A DNA stretch of 64,000 nucleotides from an uncultured Flavobacteriaceae bacterium (GTDB lineage: Bacteria > Bacteroidota > Bacteroidia > Flavobacteriales > Flavobacteriaceae), in NCBI GenBank assembly GCA_947486785.1, contig CANKUU010000006.1, positions 62,001-126,000 of the forward strand, written 5' to 3'. Position 1 is the first letter of the stretch; each line of letters starts with the position of its first letter. The position numbers and the translations under genes are program-made. Positions 54,701 through 62,700 of this stretch are shown piece after piece. Below the pieces are notes generated by a model. The model was given only the letters and a program-made list of their open reading frames with translations. It was not told where the DNA came from and did not search any database.

Positions 54701-57250
54701 AACCCCGAAAATATCACAGGTTTAGCTGCGGGCAGCTATTTTGTTGAGGTAACTTCATTAGACACTCCTTTCTGCAGCGCCGACAGTAATGTTATTACTA
54801 TTAGAACGCCAAACGGTAGCTTAGAAGTAACTGCAGAGCCTATTGGTAATGTTGGTTGTAATGATAATTTAGGTATGATAGTGGCTGAGGGTACTGGTGG
54901 TTGGACTACCGCACCCTATGAATATCGATTACTTTATGATAGTGGATCTGGATACACAGAAATTGTTCCTTTTTCAACTAATAATGAGTTTGAAAACTTA
55001 CAAAGTGGAGATTATCGCGTAGAGATTCGAGATGAAAGAGCTTGTCTCAAAGATTTTGATATTAATTTGCCAAGTGTACCACAGATTGAAGCAGGAATTA
55101 GAGAGTCTTTTTCTTTGCAATGTCCGAGTAGTAATAATGCTGTTTTAGAGGCCTTTGATCCAACTACTTCAGCACCGGGTGCAACTGGAGGTTATCCGGG
55201 CGCTGGTTATAATTATAGATTATTAAAATTAGGTAGTAATAATAATACCGATATTATTTCTGAAAGTGGTTTACAAAACACGCCTACTTTTGTGGGTGCA
55301 AGCGGCGGATATATTAGCTCTGGCTGGTATGCTATTCGAGTAACATCAAATTATGATTGTGAATATGTAACAGATCCTTACTTTGTACAATCACCACCAC
55401 CAATAAGACCTAAATTAGTAATGGTAAGGGTGCCTGGTTGCGGCGGGCAAGGAGAAATGCGTTTATTTGTTGAAGAACCAGATCCAGCCTTTACTTACGA
55501 ATATAGAGCCTATGAGAACGGAACTTTGGTTGGTACTTATGCAGATATGCCTTCAAGCGCCTCTATATTAATTTCAGGAAATTCAGGGATAAGTTATGAA
55601 TATGATATTCGTAAGAAAAATGCATTAAATACTTGCGAACCAGTACGGTCTAACGGTATTAGAATGACAGATGTTACGGGTATTGAAATAGCTGCAAATG
55701 CACCAGATGATATTTCATGTTCTGCTGACTTAGATGGTAGAATAGAGTCTTTTGTATCTGGTGGTGTTGGCAATCAAATGTTTACCTTATATGCAGGAGA
55801 TCCAGAAGACGCCTTTAACCCAGTTTCTTCAGCCATGGTAATAAGAGGTCCTCAACCTGATGGAACATTTGAAGGACTTTCTGATAGAAGCGATTATTAC
55901 ATCGCTGTTACAAGTGGTACAACCTGTAGTGATATTAAAGGACCGTTTGCGATAGTTAGACCAGATCCTATTGTATTTCGGATAACACCAACTCCGGTTA
56001 CTTGTAAGGGCGAAACAGACGGAGCAGTTGCAATAGAGGTTATAAGTGGTGGCGTTGGCTTAATAAAATTTGCTATGGCACCCGATTTTAACGATTTTTC
56101 AAATGATCCAGATACCCCGGGTAGATATATTTTTGATGAATTACCTGCAGGCGATTATGAATTTTTAATTCAAGATGAGAATGGTTGTGGCGAAAGAGCT
56201 GTAGCATCCGTTATTGAGCCAGATGTAATAACTGCAAGTTTAGTTGATGTAACACCTGAAACGTGTCTTGGTTATGCCGACGGTACGGCAACAATATCAA
56301 TTACTGGAGGTACTCCCTTTGTAGACCCTGTAACTTTTGAAACGTATTATAAAACAAAGCTAATTGGACCCAATTCTGATGGTACAGAGCAATTCGTAAG
56401 AAATGATGATTTAGAGTTTTCTAACTTAGCAGGTGGTCAATATATAGTTTTAGTACAAGATGCTAGTTTATGTCAAGGTGATACGGTTATACCGATAGAA
56501 TTAGGCGTAAATCTAGCGGCAGAAATAGAGGTTTTATATGGTTGCGAAGGTATTTTTCCGTATAGTACGGCATCAGTAAAATTACAAGAAACGGCTGCTT
56601 TACCTGAGCTATTATTTGCATTAGATCCTATTGATCCGTCCGATGCTAACACCTCAAATGCTGATATTATTCATTCTTGGGGTGATTTACCCGAAGGTGA
56701 TCACGTGGTATATATTTATCATGAAAACGGCTGTTCAAATGCAATTGAGTTTACTATTGAAGCATTTGAACCATTGACTCTGACAGCTACAAAAACAGGA
56801 CCTAATGAGGTTACTGCAATTGCAGAAGGTGGATTTGGAAACTATGAATATTTTTTCCAAGGTGAATCATCGGGATCAAATGGCGTATTTGTAACCAACG
56901 AAACTACAGAGGTCGCTATTGAAGTTAGAGATGAAGGGGGCTGCGTAGCAATGATTACAATACCTTTTGAATTTACAGGAACCGTAGAAATTCCGAAGTT
57001 TTTTACGCCCGACGGAGATAGTGAAAATGATGTTTGGGCACCAAAAAACAGACACTTTTTTCCGAATATAGAAGTGAAAATTTATGATCGATATGGCCGA
57101 GTTGTGAAAATTCTAGATCAAGTTAAAACCTGGGATGGTAACTATGCAGATACGGGTAACCCTTTACCAACAGGTGATTATTGGTATGTGATAAATGCAA
57201 ATGATAGAAACAAGCTTAGGTATGTAGGTCATTTTACCCTTTATCGTTAG
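48785..57250 (+). CDS. Giant SprB-repeat surface protein with T9SS type B (CHU_C) C-terminal domain
   Basis: The 2821-residue protein begins with a signal peptide (MLSKKSRHLLNVILILVFSALATSAIA). It consists mainly of tandem SprB-like beta-sandwich repeats of about 80-95 residues. About 26 units can be counted from the recurring end motif V-x-D-x-x-G-C (for example VTDSNGC, VVDAEGC, VKDANGC). The last 90 residues (from about 2733, EIPKFFTPDGDSENDVWAPKN) are the gliding-motility-associated CHU_C domain used as a type B sorting signal. SprB is the mobile adhesin of gliding Flavobacterium; this homologue is likely a cell-surface adhesin or surface-layer protein. It stands alone, with a terminator behind it. 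Confidence 0.9.
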   Translation: MLSKKSRHLLNVILILVFSALATSAIANTVIYDFIAEIVINKEPSETFLKENFSPNPKKQNTNSFVNIKETSSMPMFTTIIQGADEQVTCADDGSTIAKFSLCGNSDNRIISLSGGTFSSVQWEQVTGGCTPDLDSPCPDNSCSYTAISSAQTLTLDASSIPAGTGAEFRVRVNGTAPWYYFEVQKSTINQNYVKTDFICGQDGRIQITGLSSAFEYSLDAGSGFGSWQGPIFENLTPGTYNVKARLKDTPGACEYPYEPIEIERKDIEIQATLVDALCFGETGSISVDVNNSVPGPYKYTLVDSSGVAQEFTTFIADDSYTFESVGFGTYTVQVETQACRGDQLNGIDPPQQDMDINGNPLVIGNGLRALDSSTEVNSSFGCSTINSVDIILNVSGGAAPYTYTVNSGPVQPSFNGSTSYSVTSAGTYDFEITDSNGCTSTASSHVEELTPPDVNATGVDGTCSNGGARINFNVVDSNGYNLSYRVNSGDAWDVNPSISVAAGTYDNIEVRYQQDDFECTITLPSVQVSTVGVISGSATKIADRTCDGSGGSIGGQIDFGATSGGSGSGYTYSLNGSNFTTTTSYTNLVAGTYTPMIQDGGGCRLELTAIVIEDIDPPTDIDFVSSDSNCSANTVDIELVATSNSPITNYSIISPVTIDNGSLATFDDLDASQSYIFQITDANNCTYTEGYSPTVVNSIRVRVRAGNDTQVCTGSSDGSGVFLIDGFENSYTYSINGQAVSGPQTNNEVSISDLAAGTYTITITDTETGCTDSVGFTVAEPATALSLTGNVTPMSCSNGNLGRVVAQPTGGWGNNRYSLTYPNGNIVGPKSGPVFGSLSAAGSYTLTVVDAEGCSDTFTFSLSKIIAPDISLDRAASDFCYSPSSGATLVVNSNAGTADIGTHNYRINGGALQSTNTFTNLSPGNYTIEVVDGNNCSDEITFRINPPLRVNISVSSEIPCGGLDGQITVNARQGYLSSATPKSYQVSSDNGANFGPVTPFTTNTFTYDTNTPGDYIFKISDNEGCVATSNVITLNPPQQIDPATVEVSAASCGRNDNGIVTIRPDATSGEPGFEINFNNLGWGTQQTFSDLVAGATYSYVVRDSRGCETAVASVTIPLDSTPSPDAQVVANMATCTTGTLEGSIDVTAVSGGSADYSYVLHNEFGVEIARVGPTSSTTTNFPNLEPGTYTVVTVDALGCRDTDTVTITQSVLDVVPQNPTSLVCSDTGFSYTVEIVGGIGPFLIRLANDPAAPVTPNSPPRQHTFSGLQFGVIYTVEVTDTATGCVYFEEIDPVSGPTTLAVTGNATPGFCDANRFGQISYEISGFAANTNLRVEVLNSDDGSRVTVESPTNVSPIHTGSYETLPGNYQVIVTDLSNDCTAATSVTIAQNLPGIDVLRTDPANCTSDGSITVQGNGGSGAPYTFAYMASGSTPVSSNFSANTTFFGPAGSYDVYVKDANGCTSFAIAEIIPVDQPLPVPTFAVDNQCAVSAQDFDIIVSVPSSVDTPRFILNGNSEFPTDNGTVWEYTFKVDTPGSYVFDVIDANGCTSQGTAEVFEFITASAEFTTMPTCNNSDGTITVMSNGGSGNFDYQLNGTDYSGSNVGPINQTDDNEFTGIAPGSYSILVTDRDVTNGASQCTFLVDNINLERAVPPVISQSILGHITCFGDDDGSIDIILQAGTNVDSPINYRLLNFSTRALIANNSSGSFTDLEPGRYEVEVVSSRNCTVLSGELVISEPPVFSISATATPFTCEPGSNRYSSSIVTVNVDDIGTPTNYRYSISGFENYQNSNTFEIIDDGTTQNITVYAIDQNGCQSTTNVTISPPSDVVATIIENDLLNCKDPERVRIQVSGTSNFTVTTTSVVPVAPVTNTPGNNYVDLFLPDVGDYLFEIQDNTPNGCAYPLPFHTVSNPTPPKVLISELKSVQCFGSANGEFSIEVTDYTGPYNYTVYSGSDTSKTTPLATGSFNTANNPENITGLAAGSYFVEVTSLDTPFCSADSNVITIRTPNGSLEVTAEPIGNVGCNDNLGMIVAEGTGGWTTAPYEYRLLYDSGSGYTEIVPFSTNNEFENLQSGDYRVEIRDERACLKDFDINLPSVPQIEAGIRESFSLQCPSSNNAVLEAFDPTTSAPGATGGYPGAGYNYRLLKLGSNNNTDIISESGLQNTPTFVGASGGYISSGWYAIRVTSNYDCEYVTDPYFVQSPPPIRPKLVMVRVPGCGGQGEMRLFVEEPDPAFTYEYRAYENGTLVGTYADMPSSASILISGNSGISYEYDIRKKNALNTCEPVRSNGIRMTDVTGIEIAANAPDDISCSADLDGRIESFVSGGVGNQMFTLYAGDPEDAFNPVSSAMVIRGPQPDGTFEGLSDRSDYYIAVTSGTTCSDIKGPFAIVRPDPIVFRITPTPVTCKGETDGAVAIEVISGGVGLIKFAMAPDFNDFSNDPDTPGRYIFDELPAGDYEFLIQDENGCGERAVASVIEPDVITASLVDVTPETCLGYADGTATISITGGTPFVDPVTFETYYKTKLIGPNSDGTEQFVRNDDLEFSNLAGGQYIVLVQDASLCQGDTVIPIELGVNLAAEIEVLYGCEGIFPYSTASVKLQETAALPELLFALDPIDPSDANTSNADIIHSWGDLPEGDHVVYIYHENGCSNAIEFTIEAFEPLTLTATKTGPNEVTAIAEGGFGNYEYFFQGESSGSNGVFVTNETTEVAIEVRDEGGCVAMITIPFEFTGTVEIPKFFTPDGDSENDVWAPKNRHFFPNIEVKIYDRYGRVVKILDQVKTWDGNYADTGNPLPTGDYWYVINANDRNKLRYVGHFTLYR

Positions 57251-57343
57251 TTAGGCGTTAACTAAAATTTATTCAATTACCATTTTTTTACATATTTGAT
57301 ATAGTTTATTAGTTTCAAATTTATAAATCAAGTAATAAGTTTT

Positions 57344-57371
57344 AAAAGACATTCAAAAGAATGTCTTTTTT
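57344..57371 (+). terminator. Rho-independent terminator after the giant protein
   Basis: An 11-bp perfect stem (57344-57354 with 57359-57369, AAAAGACATTC/GAATGTCTTTT), 4-nt loop, followed by T. It overlaps the leader region of the next gene. Confidence 0.8.
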
Positions 57372-57381
57372 GTACCTTTAA

Positions 57382-58131
57382 ATGAAGAAATTTCATTTAG
57401 TGGATATGATAAAATGTATACTATATTTAATTGCTTTGTTACTTTTTCAAAGTTGCGTAGCGCAATCAAAGCCAAATTTGATAGATGCAGAGATGCAGAC
57501 CGTAATTTCAGAAAAGCTGAGCTATTATTTATATTACCCTGATGATTATGAAAGTGATCAAAAAAAAATGTTTCCTATTCTTTTATTTCTGCATGGTGGA
57601 GGTGAGTCTGGCGACAGTCTAGTTGCATTAAAGCGTAATGGTCCACCAAAAATGATCGTTGATGGTAAAAAATTTCCTTTTTTAATTTTAGCACCTCAGA
57701 ATCCCCACCAAAAACAATGGTGGAATACGAGAGCTATAAATCAATTACTCGATACCATTGTTGCTAATAATAGAGTAGATAAAAATCGAATATATTTAAC
57801 GGGTTTAAGCAGGGGTGGAGGAGCTGCTTGGGAAATGGCTGTTCAATATCCTACAAAATTTGCTGCAATGGCTGTGGTTTGTGGTATGTCTCCCGTGCCA
57901 TATGCGTCTTGGATTGATAAAAAAATGCCTATTTGGGTTTTTCATGGAGAAGAAGACAAATCTATTGCTATATCTGAATCTGAAAATATGGTAAATCGTT
58001 TAAAGAGTATGGGGTATTCTGTCAAGTTCACAAAATACCCTGGTGTAGGACATAACTCGTGGATAAGAGCCTATAAAACAGAAGCACTTTACGATTGGTT
58101 TATGCAACAAGATCGCGGTCTCAAGAATTAA
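57382..58131 (+). CDS. Alpha/beta-hydrolase lipoprotein (esterase/phospholipase-like)
   Basis: The 249-residue protein starts with a lipoprotein leader (Cys in LLLFQSC). It has the oxyanion-type FLHGGGESGDSL and the nucleophile elbow GLSRGGGAAW, with Ser in GxSxG. Late Asp/His motifs are FHGEEDKSI and GVGHNSW. This is the layout of a small carboxylesterase or peptidase-like hydrolase of the dienelactone/phospholipase type. The substrate is unknown. It should be anchored in the outer or inner membrane facing the periplasm. It lies 131 bases after the giant protein gene and has its own possible -7 box (TACCTTTA). Confidence 0.88.
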   Translation: MKKFHLVDMIKCILYLIALLLFQSCVAQSKPNLIDAEMQTVISEKLSYYLYYPDDYESDQKKMFPILLFLHGGGESGDSLVALKRNGPPKMIVDGKKFPFLILAPQNPHQKQWWNTRAINQLLDTIVANNRVDKNRIYLTGLSRGGGAAWEMAVQYPTKFAAMAVVCGMSPVPYASWIDKKMPIWVFHGEEDKSIAISESENMVNRLKSMGYSVKFTKYPGVGHNSWIRAYKTEALYDWFMQQDRGLKN

Positions 58132-58137
58132 AACCCA

Positions 58138-58434
58138 ATGCTATACTTAGGCGGTAAAGGTGCTATCAAACATTCTATAGATAAACTTAGTAAGGACGGC
58201 AAAGCCTCGACCTTAGCGTATCGACATTATGGCATAGGAGAAGAACATCAACTATCCCACGGATACCATGCTACACCAAAAAATCATCGACAAATGTGCA
58301 AAGATTGCTACGGGGCTAGACATCGTTCTCCGATGAAGCGAGAAACACATGCCTATCAAAAACGAAAAAAAAAAGAAAACACATCAAAAGAAGGAGGTCA
58401 TCGGGTATCTAAAATCGAACCACCGAGCGGCTAG
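58138..58434 (+). pseudogene. Probable relic of an IS1182-like transposase C-terminus
   Basis: A 98-codon open frame has a late part resembling the C-terminal region of IS1182-type transposases of Bacteroidota: a CxxC (CKDC) followed by HAYQKRKKKENTSKEGGHRV and IEPPSG, which fits the usual pattern of Ala-Tyr..Lys-Glu-Asn-x-Thr-Ser-x-Glu-Gly..His-Arg..Ile-Glu-Pro. The rest of the transposase and the terminal repeats are not present. I judge this by eye only; a true small gene is the alternative. It starts 6 bases after the hydrolase stop. Confidence 0.4.
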
Positions 58435-58764
58435 AAGCTTCCTCAAGTTACAAATGGGCTTATAATGTCAGCAACAGTGTTCAAGTTTAAAAATTGATGA
58501 TAGAACTAAAGGAAACGGTTCTTTGGCTATATTCGTAACTTAAGAATATGTTCAATCCAAATATATTCGGGAATCAAAAAGTATTTTGGTAAAACAAATT
58601 TACCCTAACTTCCCTTTTTAAGGGTCGATTAACTAGCAGTATTTTTCTCTTTGTGATTCATGGTATTCTCTTAAAGTTTTTTTTTTAAAAGTTTCAAGGT
58701 CTCTTTTAACTTAAACTAGTGCCTTATTTTTTTTAAAAATTTAGCTAGAAATGAAAACTTAGTG
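58435..58764. other. Gene-free stretch behind the transposase relic
   Basis: No gene is seen. A frame with NGLIMSATVFKFKN (about 58454-58495) could be the frameshifted end of the same relic. The rest is AT-rich. Confidence 0.35.
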
Positions 58765-59946
58765 CTAAATTTTTGAACAAATTAAAATTTGGTGTTGATT
58801 GTCTATATTTTTGTAGAAAAATAAAAAGAGTGACCCGCCATCAGCAATCTTAAATTTTTGTCTTAATTGAGCTACACTAAGCGGAAAATTTCTTGTTGTT
58901 ACATTTGCTTTTGTGATCTGTAATTCTTTTACGTTCTTTTTAGAGTATTTTGTAATTTGTTCAATCTTGAAGCTTCTTCCCGGAAAATCTATTAGTTCGT
59001 CATTCGAATATAAATGAGTGTGTTGGCTAATTTTTGTAAGACCTAACTTTTCGCCAATAATTTTAAATCCACCAGATTTTAAAATTGCAGCATTGGGTTC
59101 AAATAAAAAATTTTGAGGGGGGGCAAATTTTGAAGTCACATTTTTTTCGTCACTTATTTTAAAATTAAATACTTCTTTTTTATTCGCTTTGCCATAATTA
59201 ATGGTTTTAATAACAGCTGTCGCCTTAAAACCTTTTTCTAAAACCCAAAGCAATTCTTTAACTTCATTATTTATAGCGACAATGTGAATTTCTTTTACGA
59301 AGGTTAAACTTTTAAGTCCTAAGGTAATATCTAATAGAGGAGAGGTTTTTAATAAAACATAATTAGTTCTATTAAAAATAAGTTCTAAATTTTGAGTAAT
59401 ATCTGGCTGGCAATCTTCTAATCGAAAAACTTTATTTTTTTTATAATCTCGGCGCGAGGGGTCAAGATAAATCCAATCAAAATATTGATTGTTTTTTTGC
59501 AAAAAAGTAATTGCATCATTATTGAACGTAGTGTAGTTTTTTACACCTAAAACCTTCAAGTTGTGATCAGTTATGGTAGCAAGTTCTTTATCAACTTCAT
59601 TATAGGTAATATGATCTACTTTTTTGCTAAAAAAATAGCTGTCGATTCCGAACCCTCCAGTTAGGTCTAAAAGTGATTTTCCATGTATAATTTTTGATTT
59701 ATATTTTGCCGTAGTTTCAGATGAACTTTGTTCAAAGTTTAACCTGGAAGGGTAGTAAATATTTGGAGTTTTATACCACAGCGGAAGTTTATTTTTACAT
59801 TTTTTTTTGGTCTCAATTTGTTGAGCGAGTTCTTGAGCTGAGATTTCAGAGAAAGGAGGCTTTTTAAGAATTACTGACATGATGTCGGTATCTATATTTT
59901 TGAGTATAAAATCTTGTACACCAGTATTTAGTATATTTTTATTCAA
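58765..59946 (-). CDS. Class I SAM-dependent methyltransferase with THUMP-like domain
   Basis: The 393-residue protein has an N-terminal region rich in helices, a Rossmann core (about 90-260) with SAM motif LLDLTGGFGIDSYFF, YNEVDKEL and catalytic-type DPSRRD, and a C-terminal THUMP-like part. This is the family sometimes annotated as THUMP-like-domain methyltransferase (PG_1098-type) in Bacteroidota. The target is probably RNA, but this is not established. It starts 6 bases after the AI-2E transporter gene on the same strand and is probably co-transcribed with it. Confidence 0.85.
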   Translation of the reverse strand: MNKNILNTGVQDFILKNIDTDIMSVILKKPPFSEISAQELAQQIETKKKCKNKLPLWYKTPNIYYPSRLNFEQSSSETTAKYKSKIIHGKSLLDLTGGFGIDSYFFSKKVDHITYNEVDKELATITDHNLKVLGVKNYTTFNNDAITFLQKNNQYFDWIYLDPSRRDYKKNKVFRLEDCQPDITQNLELIFNRTNYVLLKTSPLLDITLGLKSLTFVKEIHIVAINNEVKELLWVLEKGFKATAVIKTINYGKANKKEVFNFKISDEKNVTSKFAPPQNFLFEPNAAILKSGGFKIIGEKLGLTKISQHTHLYSNDELIDFPGRSFKIEQITKYSKKNVKELQITKANVTTRNFPLSVAQLRQKFKIADGGSLFLFFYKNIDNQHQILICSKI

Positions 59947-59952
59947 AGTATG

Positions 59953-61041
59953 CTATAGGTTTTGTGTTAAAGATTTTACAATCTTATTTTCAGATAAAAA
60001 CTCTTTTAAAATAACCTTAATTGCGGTGTAGGAGGGTACGGCAACTATCATTCCTGTAATACCAAAAAGTAATCCGCCAATAATTATAACTAAGAAAATT
60101 TCTAGTGGGTGCGATTTAACGCTTTGCGAAAAAATTCGAGGTTGCGATATAAAATTATCAATCAACTGACCAATAAAAAAACCAGTCATTACCTTAAGTG
60201 TTTTTGGTAGAATTACCTCGCTAAAATCGGCCCCAATATTGCTGCTCATGGTTAAGGTAAGCATAAGTACTCCGCCTATAATGGGTCCAACGTAAGGTAT
60301 CAAATTTAATAAGGCACAAAGAAAGGCTATAACAATGGCATTTTCAACCCTGAAAATAAGCAGTATTATGGTGTAAAAAATGAATAGAATTAAAATTTGA
60401 AACACCAAGCCAACAAAGTATCTTGATAGTAAGTCTTTAATGATTTTAATCGATTTTTTTAATCGACTTTCTTTATTATCCGGCACAAAAACCATAAGGC
60501 CTTCTTCAAACAATCGACTGTCTTTTAAAAAGAAAAAAGCAATAAATAAAACAGAGAATAAGCCAATACTTAAACTACCTAGAATACTTACAAATGAATT
60601 TAGAAAATTGGGTACAAAGCCAAAGTCAAAATTAGCTAAGACTTTAGAATCTTTTAAACGCTCTTGAATTTCGGATGAACTAATATTTAAATAGTCTGTA
60701 ATTTGAAGATATAATTGTTGCATGTTTGCCTGTAGCGCATCTATATTTAAGAGCGATAGATTATGCCCCTGCTGCACTATTAAAGGAACGAATAGGGCGA
60801 TAATACCTACCAAAACACCGATAAGAAGTAACATTGTTATAATTACTGCTAATGTTTCATTGAACTTCAGCCTCTTTCTAAAAAAGAAAACAATAGGTCT
60901 GCCAATAAGAGAAATAATTCCTGCAATTGCGATGTAAGCGATTACCGAACTAATTTGATATAAAAAGTATAATAAAAGGGCAATACCAGCGAGTATTGCT
61001 ACGGCTCTTAAAATACCTTCTGATAGGGTTTTTGAGGTCAT
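59953..61041 (-). CDS. AI-2E-family (PF01594) permease-like membrane protein
   Basis: The protein of 362 residues has about seven or eight membrane helices in the AI-2E/YdiK pattern. They include AVAILAGIALLLYFLYQI, a long middle cytoplasmic or periplasmic loop (about 90-150), and the conserved C-terminal core ALLNLIPYVGPIIGG with GLLFGITGMIVAVP. Family members are linked to autoinducer-2 export or Na+/H+ antiport; the substrate here is unknown. The gene lies 59 bases downstream of the DUF4159 gene and 6 bases before the methyltransferase gene on the same strand. Confidence 0.88.
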   Translation of the reverse strand: MTSKTLSEGILRAVAILAGIALLLYFLYQISSVIAYIAIAGIISLIGRPIVFFFRKRLKFNETLAVIITMLLLIGVLVGIIALFVPLIVQQGHNLSLLNIDALQANMQQLYLQITDYLNISSSEIQERLKDSKVLANFDFGFVPNFLNSFVSILGSLSIGLFSVLFIAFFFLKDSRLFEEGLMVFVPDNKESRLKKSIKIIKDLLSRYFVGLVFQILILFIFYTIILLIFRVENAIVIAFLCALLNLIPYVGPIIGGVLMLTLTMSSNIGADFSEVILPKTLKVMTGFFIGQLIDNFISQPRIFSQSVKSHPLEIFLVIIIGGLLFGITGMIVAVPSYTAIKVILKEFLSENKIVKSLTQNL

Positions 61042-61100
61042 GTGGTGGTGTTTAAAAGTTTCTTGAATTGTGTTGTTTTATAAATTTTAAATTCAAAAAT

Positions 61101-61751
61101 TTAATTTTCAAAGGCATATGCAATAATATTTGCCCCCATTTGTAGGGCTTTTGTTCTAATCTCGTTTGGGTCGTTATGAACTTCTTGATTTTCCCATCCA
61201 TCCCCTAAATCAGATTCGAATGTAAATAAGAGTACCAAGCGGTTTTCATAAAAAATACCTAAAGCTTGAGGTCTTTTACCGTCATGCTCGTGAATTTTGG
61301 GTAATCCCTGCGGAAATTTATAAACTTTGTTGAAAATAGAGTGATTACTATCGATTTCTACTAATTCTTGATTTGGAAATACTTTCACAAGTTCTTTACG
61401 TAAAAAAGGTTCCATGCCATAGTTGTCATCAATGTGTAAGAAACCACCCGAGCTAAGGTAAGTTCTTAAATTTTCAGCTTCTTCTTGAGAAAAAACAACA
61501 TTGCCGTGCCCTGTCATATGAATAAAGGGATACCGAAAAAGTGCAGTACTATTCACCTCTACTGTTTGTGGTTTTTCTTTGATTTTGGTGTTGATGTTTT
61601 CGTTACAAAAGCGAATTAAATTTGGAAGAGCGGTTGGGTTTGAATACCAATCGCCCCCTCCGTTGTATTTTAAAATTGCTATCTCTTGCCCAAAACTAAT
61701 AGAATGTGTTAAAAAGATATAAAAGATAATTAGTTGTGTAAGTTGTTTCAT
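61101..61751 (-). CDS. Secreted DUF4159 protein
   Basis: I chose ATG 61751 (MKQLTQLIIFYIFLTHSISFGQ, a signal peptide); a TTG 15 bases earlier would add five residues. The mature part carries the DUF4159 features ILKYNGGGDWYSNPTALPNL, PFIHMTGHGNVVFS, GGFLHIDDNYG and DSNHSIF. It is a periplasmic paralogue of the DUF4159 protein at 24923. Their function is unknown; the fold resembles ThuA/glutamine amidotransferases without a clear catalytic set. It is divergent from the DUF1223 gene with 45 bases between starts. Confidence 0.85.
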   Translation of the reverse strand: MKQLTQLIIFYIFLTHSISFGQEIAILKYNGGGDWYSNPTALPNLIRFCNENINTKIKEKPQTVEVNSTALFRYPFIHMTGHGNVVFSQEEAENLRTYLSSGGFLHIDDNYGMEPFLRKELVKVFPNQELVEIDSNHSIFNKVYKFPQGLPKIHEHDGKRPQALGIFYENRLVLLFTFESDLGDGWENQEVHNDPNEIRTKALQMGANIIAYAFEN

Positions 61752-61796
61752 AAATCTTCGTACCAAACATTGAATTTTTCAAATTTAAGCAATATC

Positions 61797-62576
61797 ATGA
61801 GTAAATATATTCATATCACCTTAATTGTTTTGGTCGGCATAATTCTAATGAATTTTAATAATAGGACAATAAATAAGGCTAAAAATCCATTGCCTGTTAC
61901 CGATGAGATGTTCGAACCAATAGTGGTGCTTGAACTTTTTACTTCACAAGGCTGCTCTAGTTGTCCTTCTGCAGATGTATTGCTGCAAAAGGTGAAAAAA
62001 GAATTTCATAAAGAGGTGTTCGCATTGTCTTATCATGTTGATTATTGGAATTATATAGGATGGAAAGATCCATTTAGTAAGTCCTCATATGCTAAAAAGC
62101 AAGGTATTTATAATATTAAATTTAGAAATAAAAGTAATTATACGCCCCAATTGGTGGTAAACGGAAAAGAGCATTTTGTTGGCTCTAACACCATAAAAAT
62201 GTATGATTATATTGATACGTTTAAAAACCAAAGGTCTTTAAATCAAGTGCGTCTTAGTAAGGTTGAGGTATCTGCCACAAATATTTCTTTTAATTATAAA
62301 TTACAGGGTGCACTAAAAGATAAAAAAATACGGGCTGTTTTGGCACTTGATGAACGTAGCACCGATGTAAAACGTGGAGAAAATAGAAGCAGAACTCTAA
62401 TCAACAGCAATATTGTGGTAGGGGAGTTAGTTATCGATATTGATCAAGACAGCGGTACGGTAGATATGGTGATTCCTAAAATTGTTAAATTAAATGAACA
62501 CCTAAACCTAATAGTACTGATTGAAAATGATAATTATGACATTACAGCTGCGGCTAAACACAGTATTAAACTATAG
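61797..62576 (+). CDS. DUF1223 protein with thioredoxin-like Cys motif
   Basis: I chose ATG 61797 (MSKYIHITLIVLVGIILMNF, a signal anchor). The 259-residue protein has the DUF1223 core VVLELFTSQGCSSCPSADVLL (a CxxC active-site-like pair: C-S-S-C) and ALSYHVDYWNYIGWKDP. DUF1223 is a thioredoxin-fold family, probably periplasmic; the redox role is inferred from the CxxC. The gene is divergent from the DUF4159 gene and is followed by a long hairpin. Confidence 0.85.
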   Translation: MSKYIHITLIVLVGIILMNFNNRTINKAKNPLPVTDEMFEPIVVLELFTSQGCSSCPSADVLLQKVKKEFHKEVFALSYHVDYWNYIGWKDPFSKSSYAKKQGIYNIKFRNKSNYTPQLVVNGKEHFVGSNTIKMYDYIDTFKNQRSLNQVRLSKVEVSATNISFNYKLQGALKDKKIRAVLALDERSTDVKRGENRSRTLINSNIVVGELVIDIDQDSGTVDMVIPKIVKLNEHLNLIVLIENDNYDITAAAKHSIKL

Positions 62577-62601
62577 CTCTTAAAATGTAGTAATTTTATA
62601 A

Positions 62602-62641
62602 TAAACTCCACTTTCTAATATTTAGTAGAATGTGGAGTTTA
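62602..62641. terminator. Bidirectional terminator between DUF1223 and rsmE
   Basis: A stem of 10 bp (62602-62611 with 62632-62641, TAAACTCCAC/GTGGAGTTTA) extended by an inner 5-bp stem (TTCTA/TAGAA) lies between convergent genes. The flanks are A/T-rich. Confidence 0.75.
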
Positions 62642-62700
62642 AATTTTTAAGCTATTTGCTAAACCTAACTTAAATGAGAGAAGTTACATTAGGTAATTTT

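Noticed and set aside
48785-57250. DNA-level tandem repeats within the giant gene
   Set aside because: The repeats are visible at the protein level only; the DNA of the units has diverged, so recent duplication is not supported.
61734-61796. Upstream start of the DUF1223 gene at 61734
   Set aside because: It would overlap the divergent DUF4159 start and precede a good signal anchor; ATG 61797 fits better.
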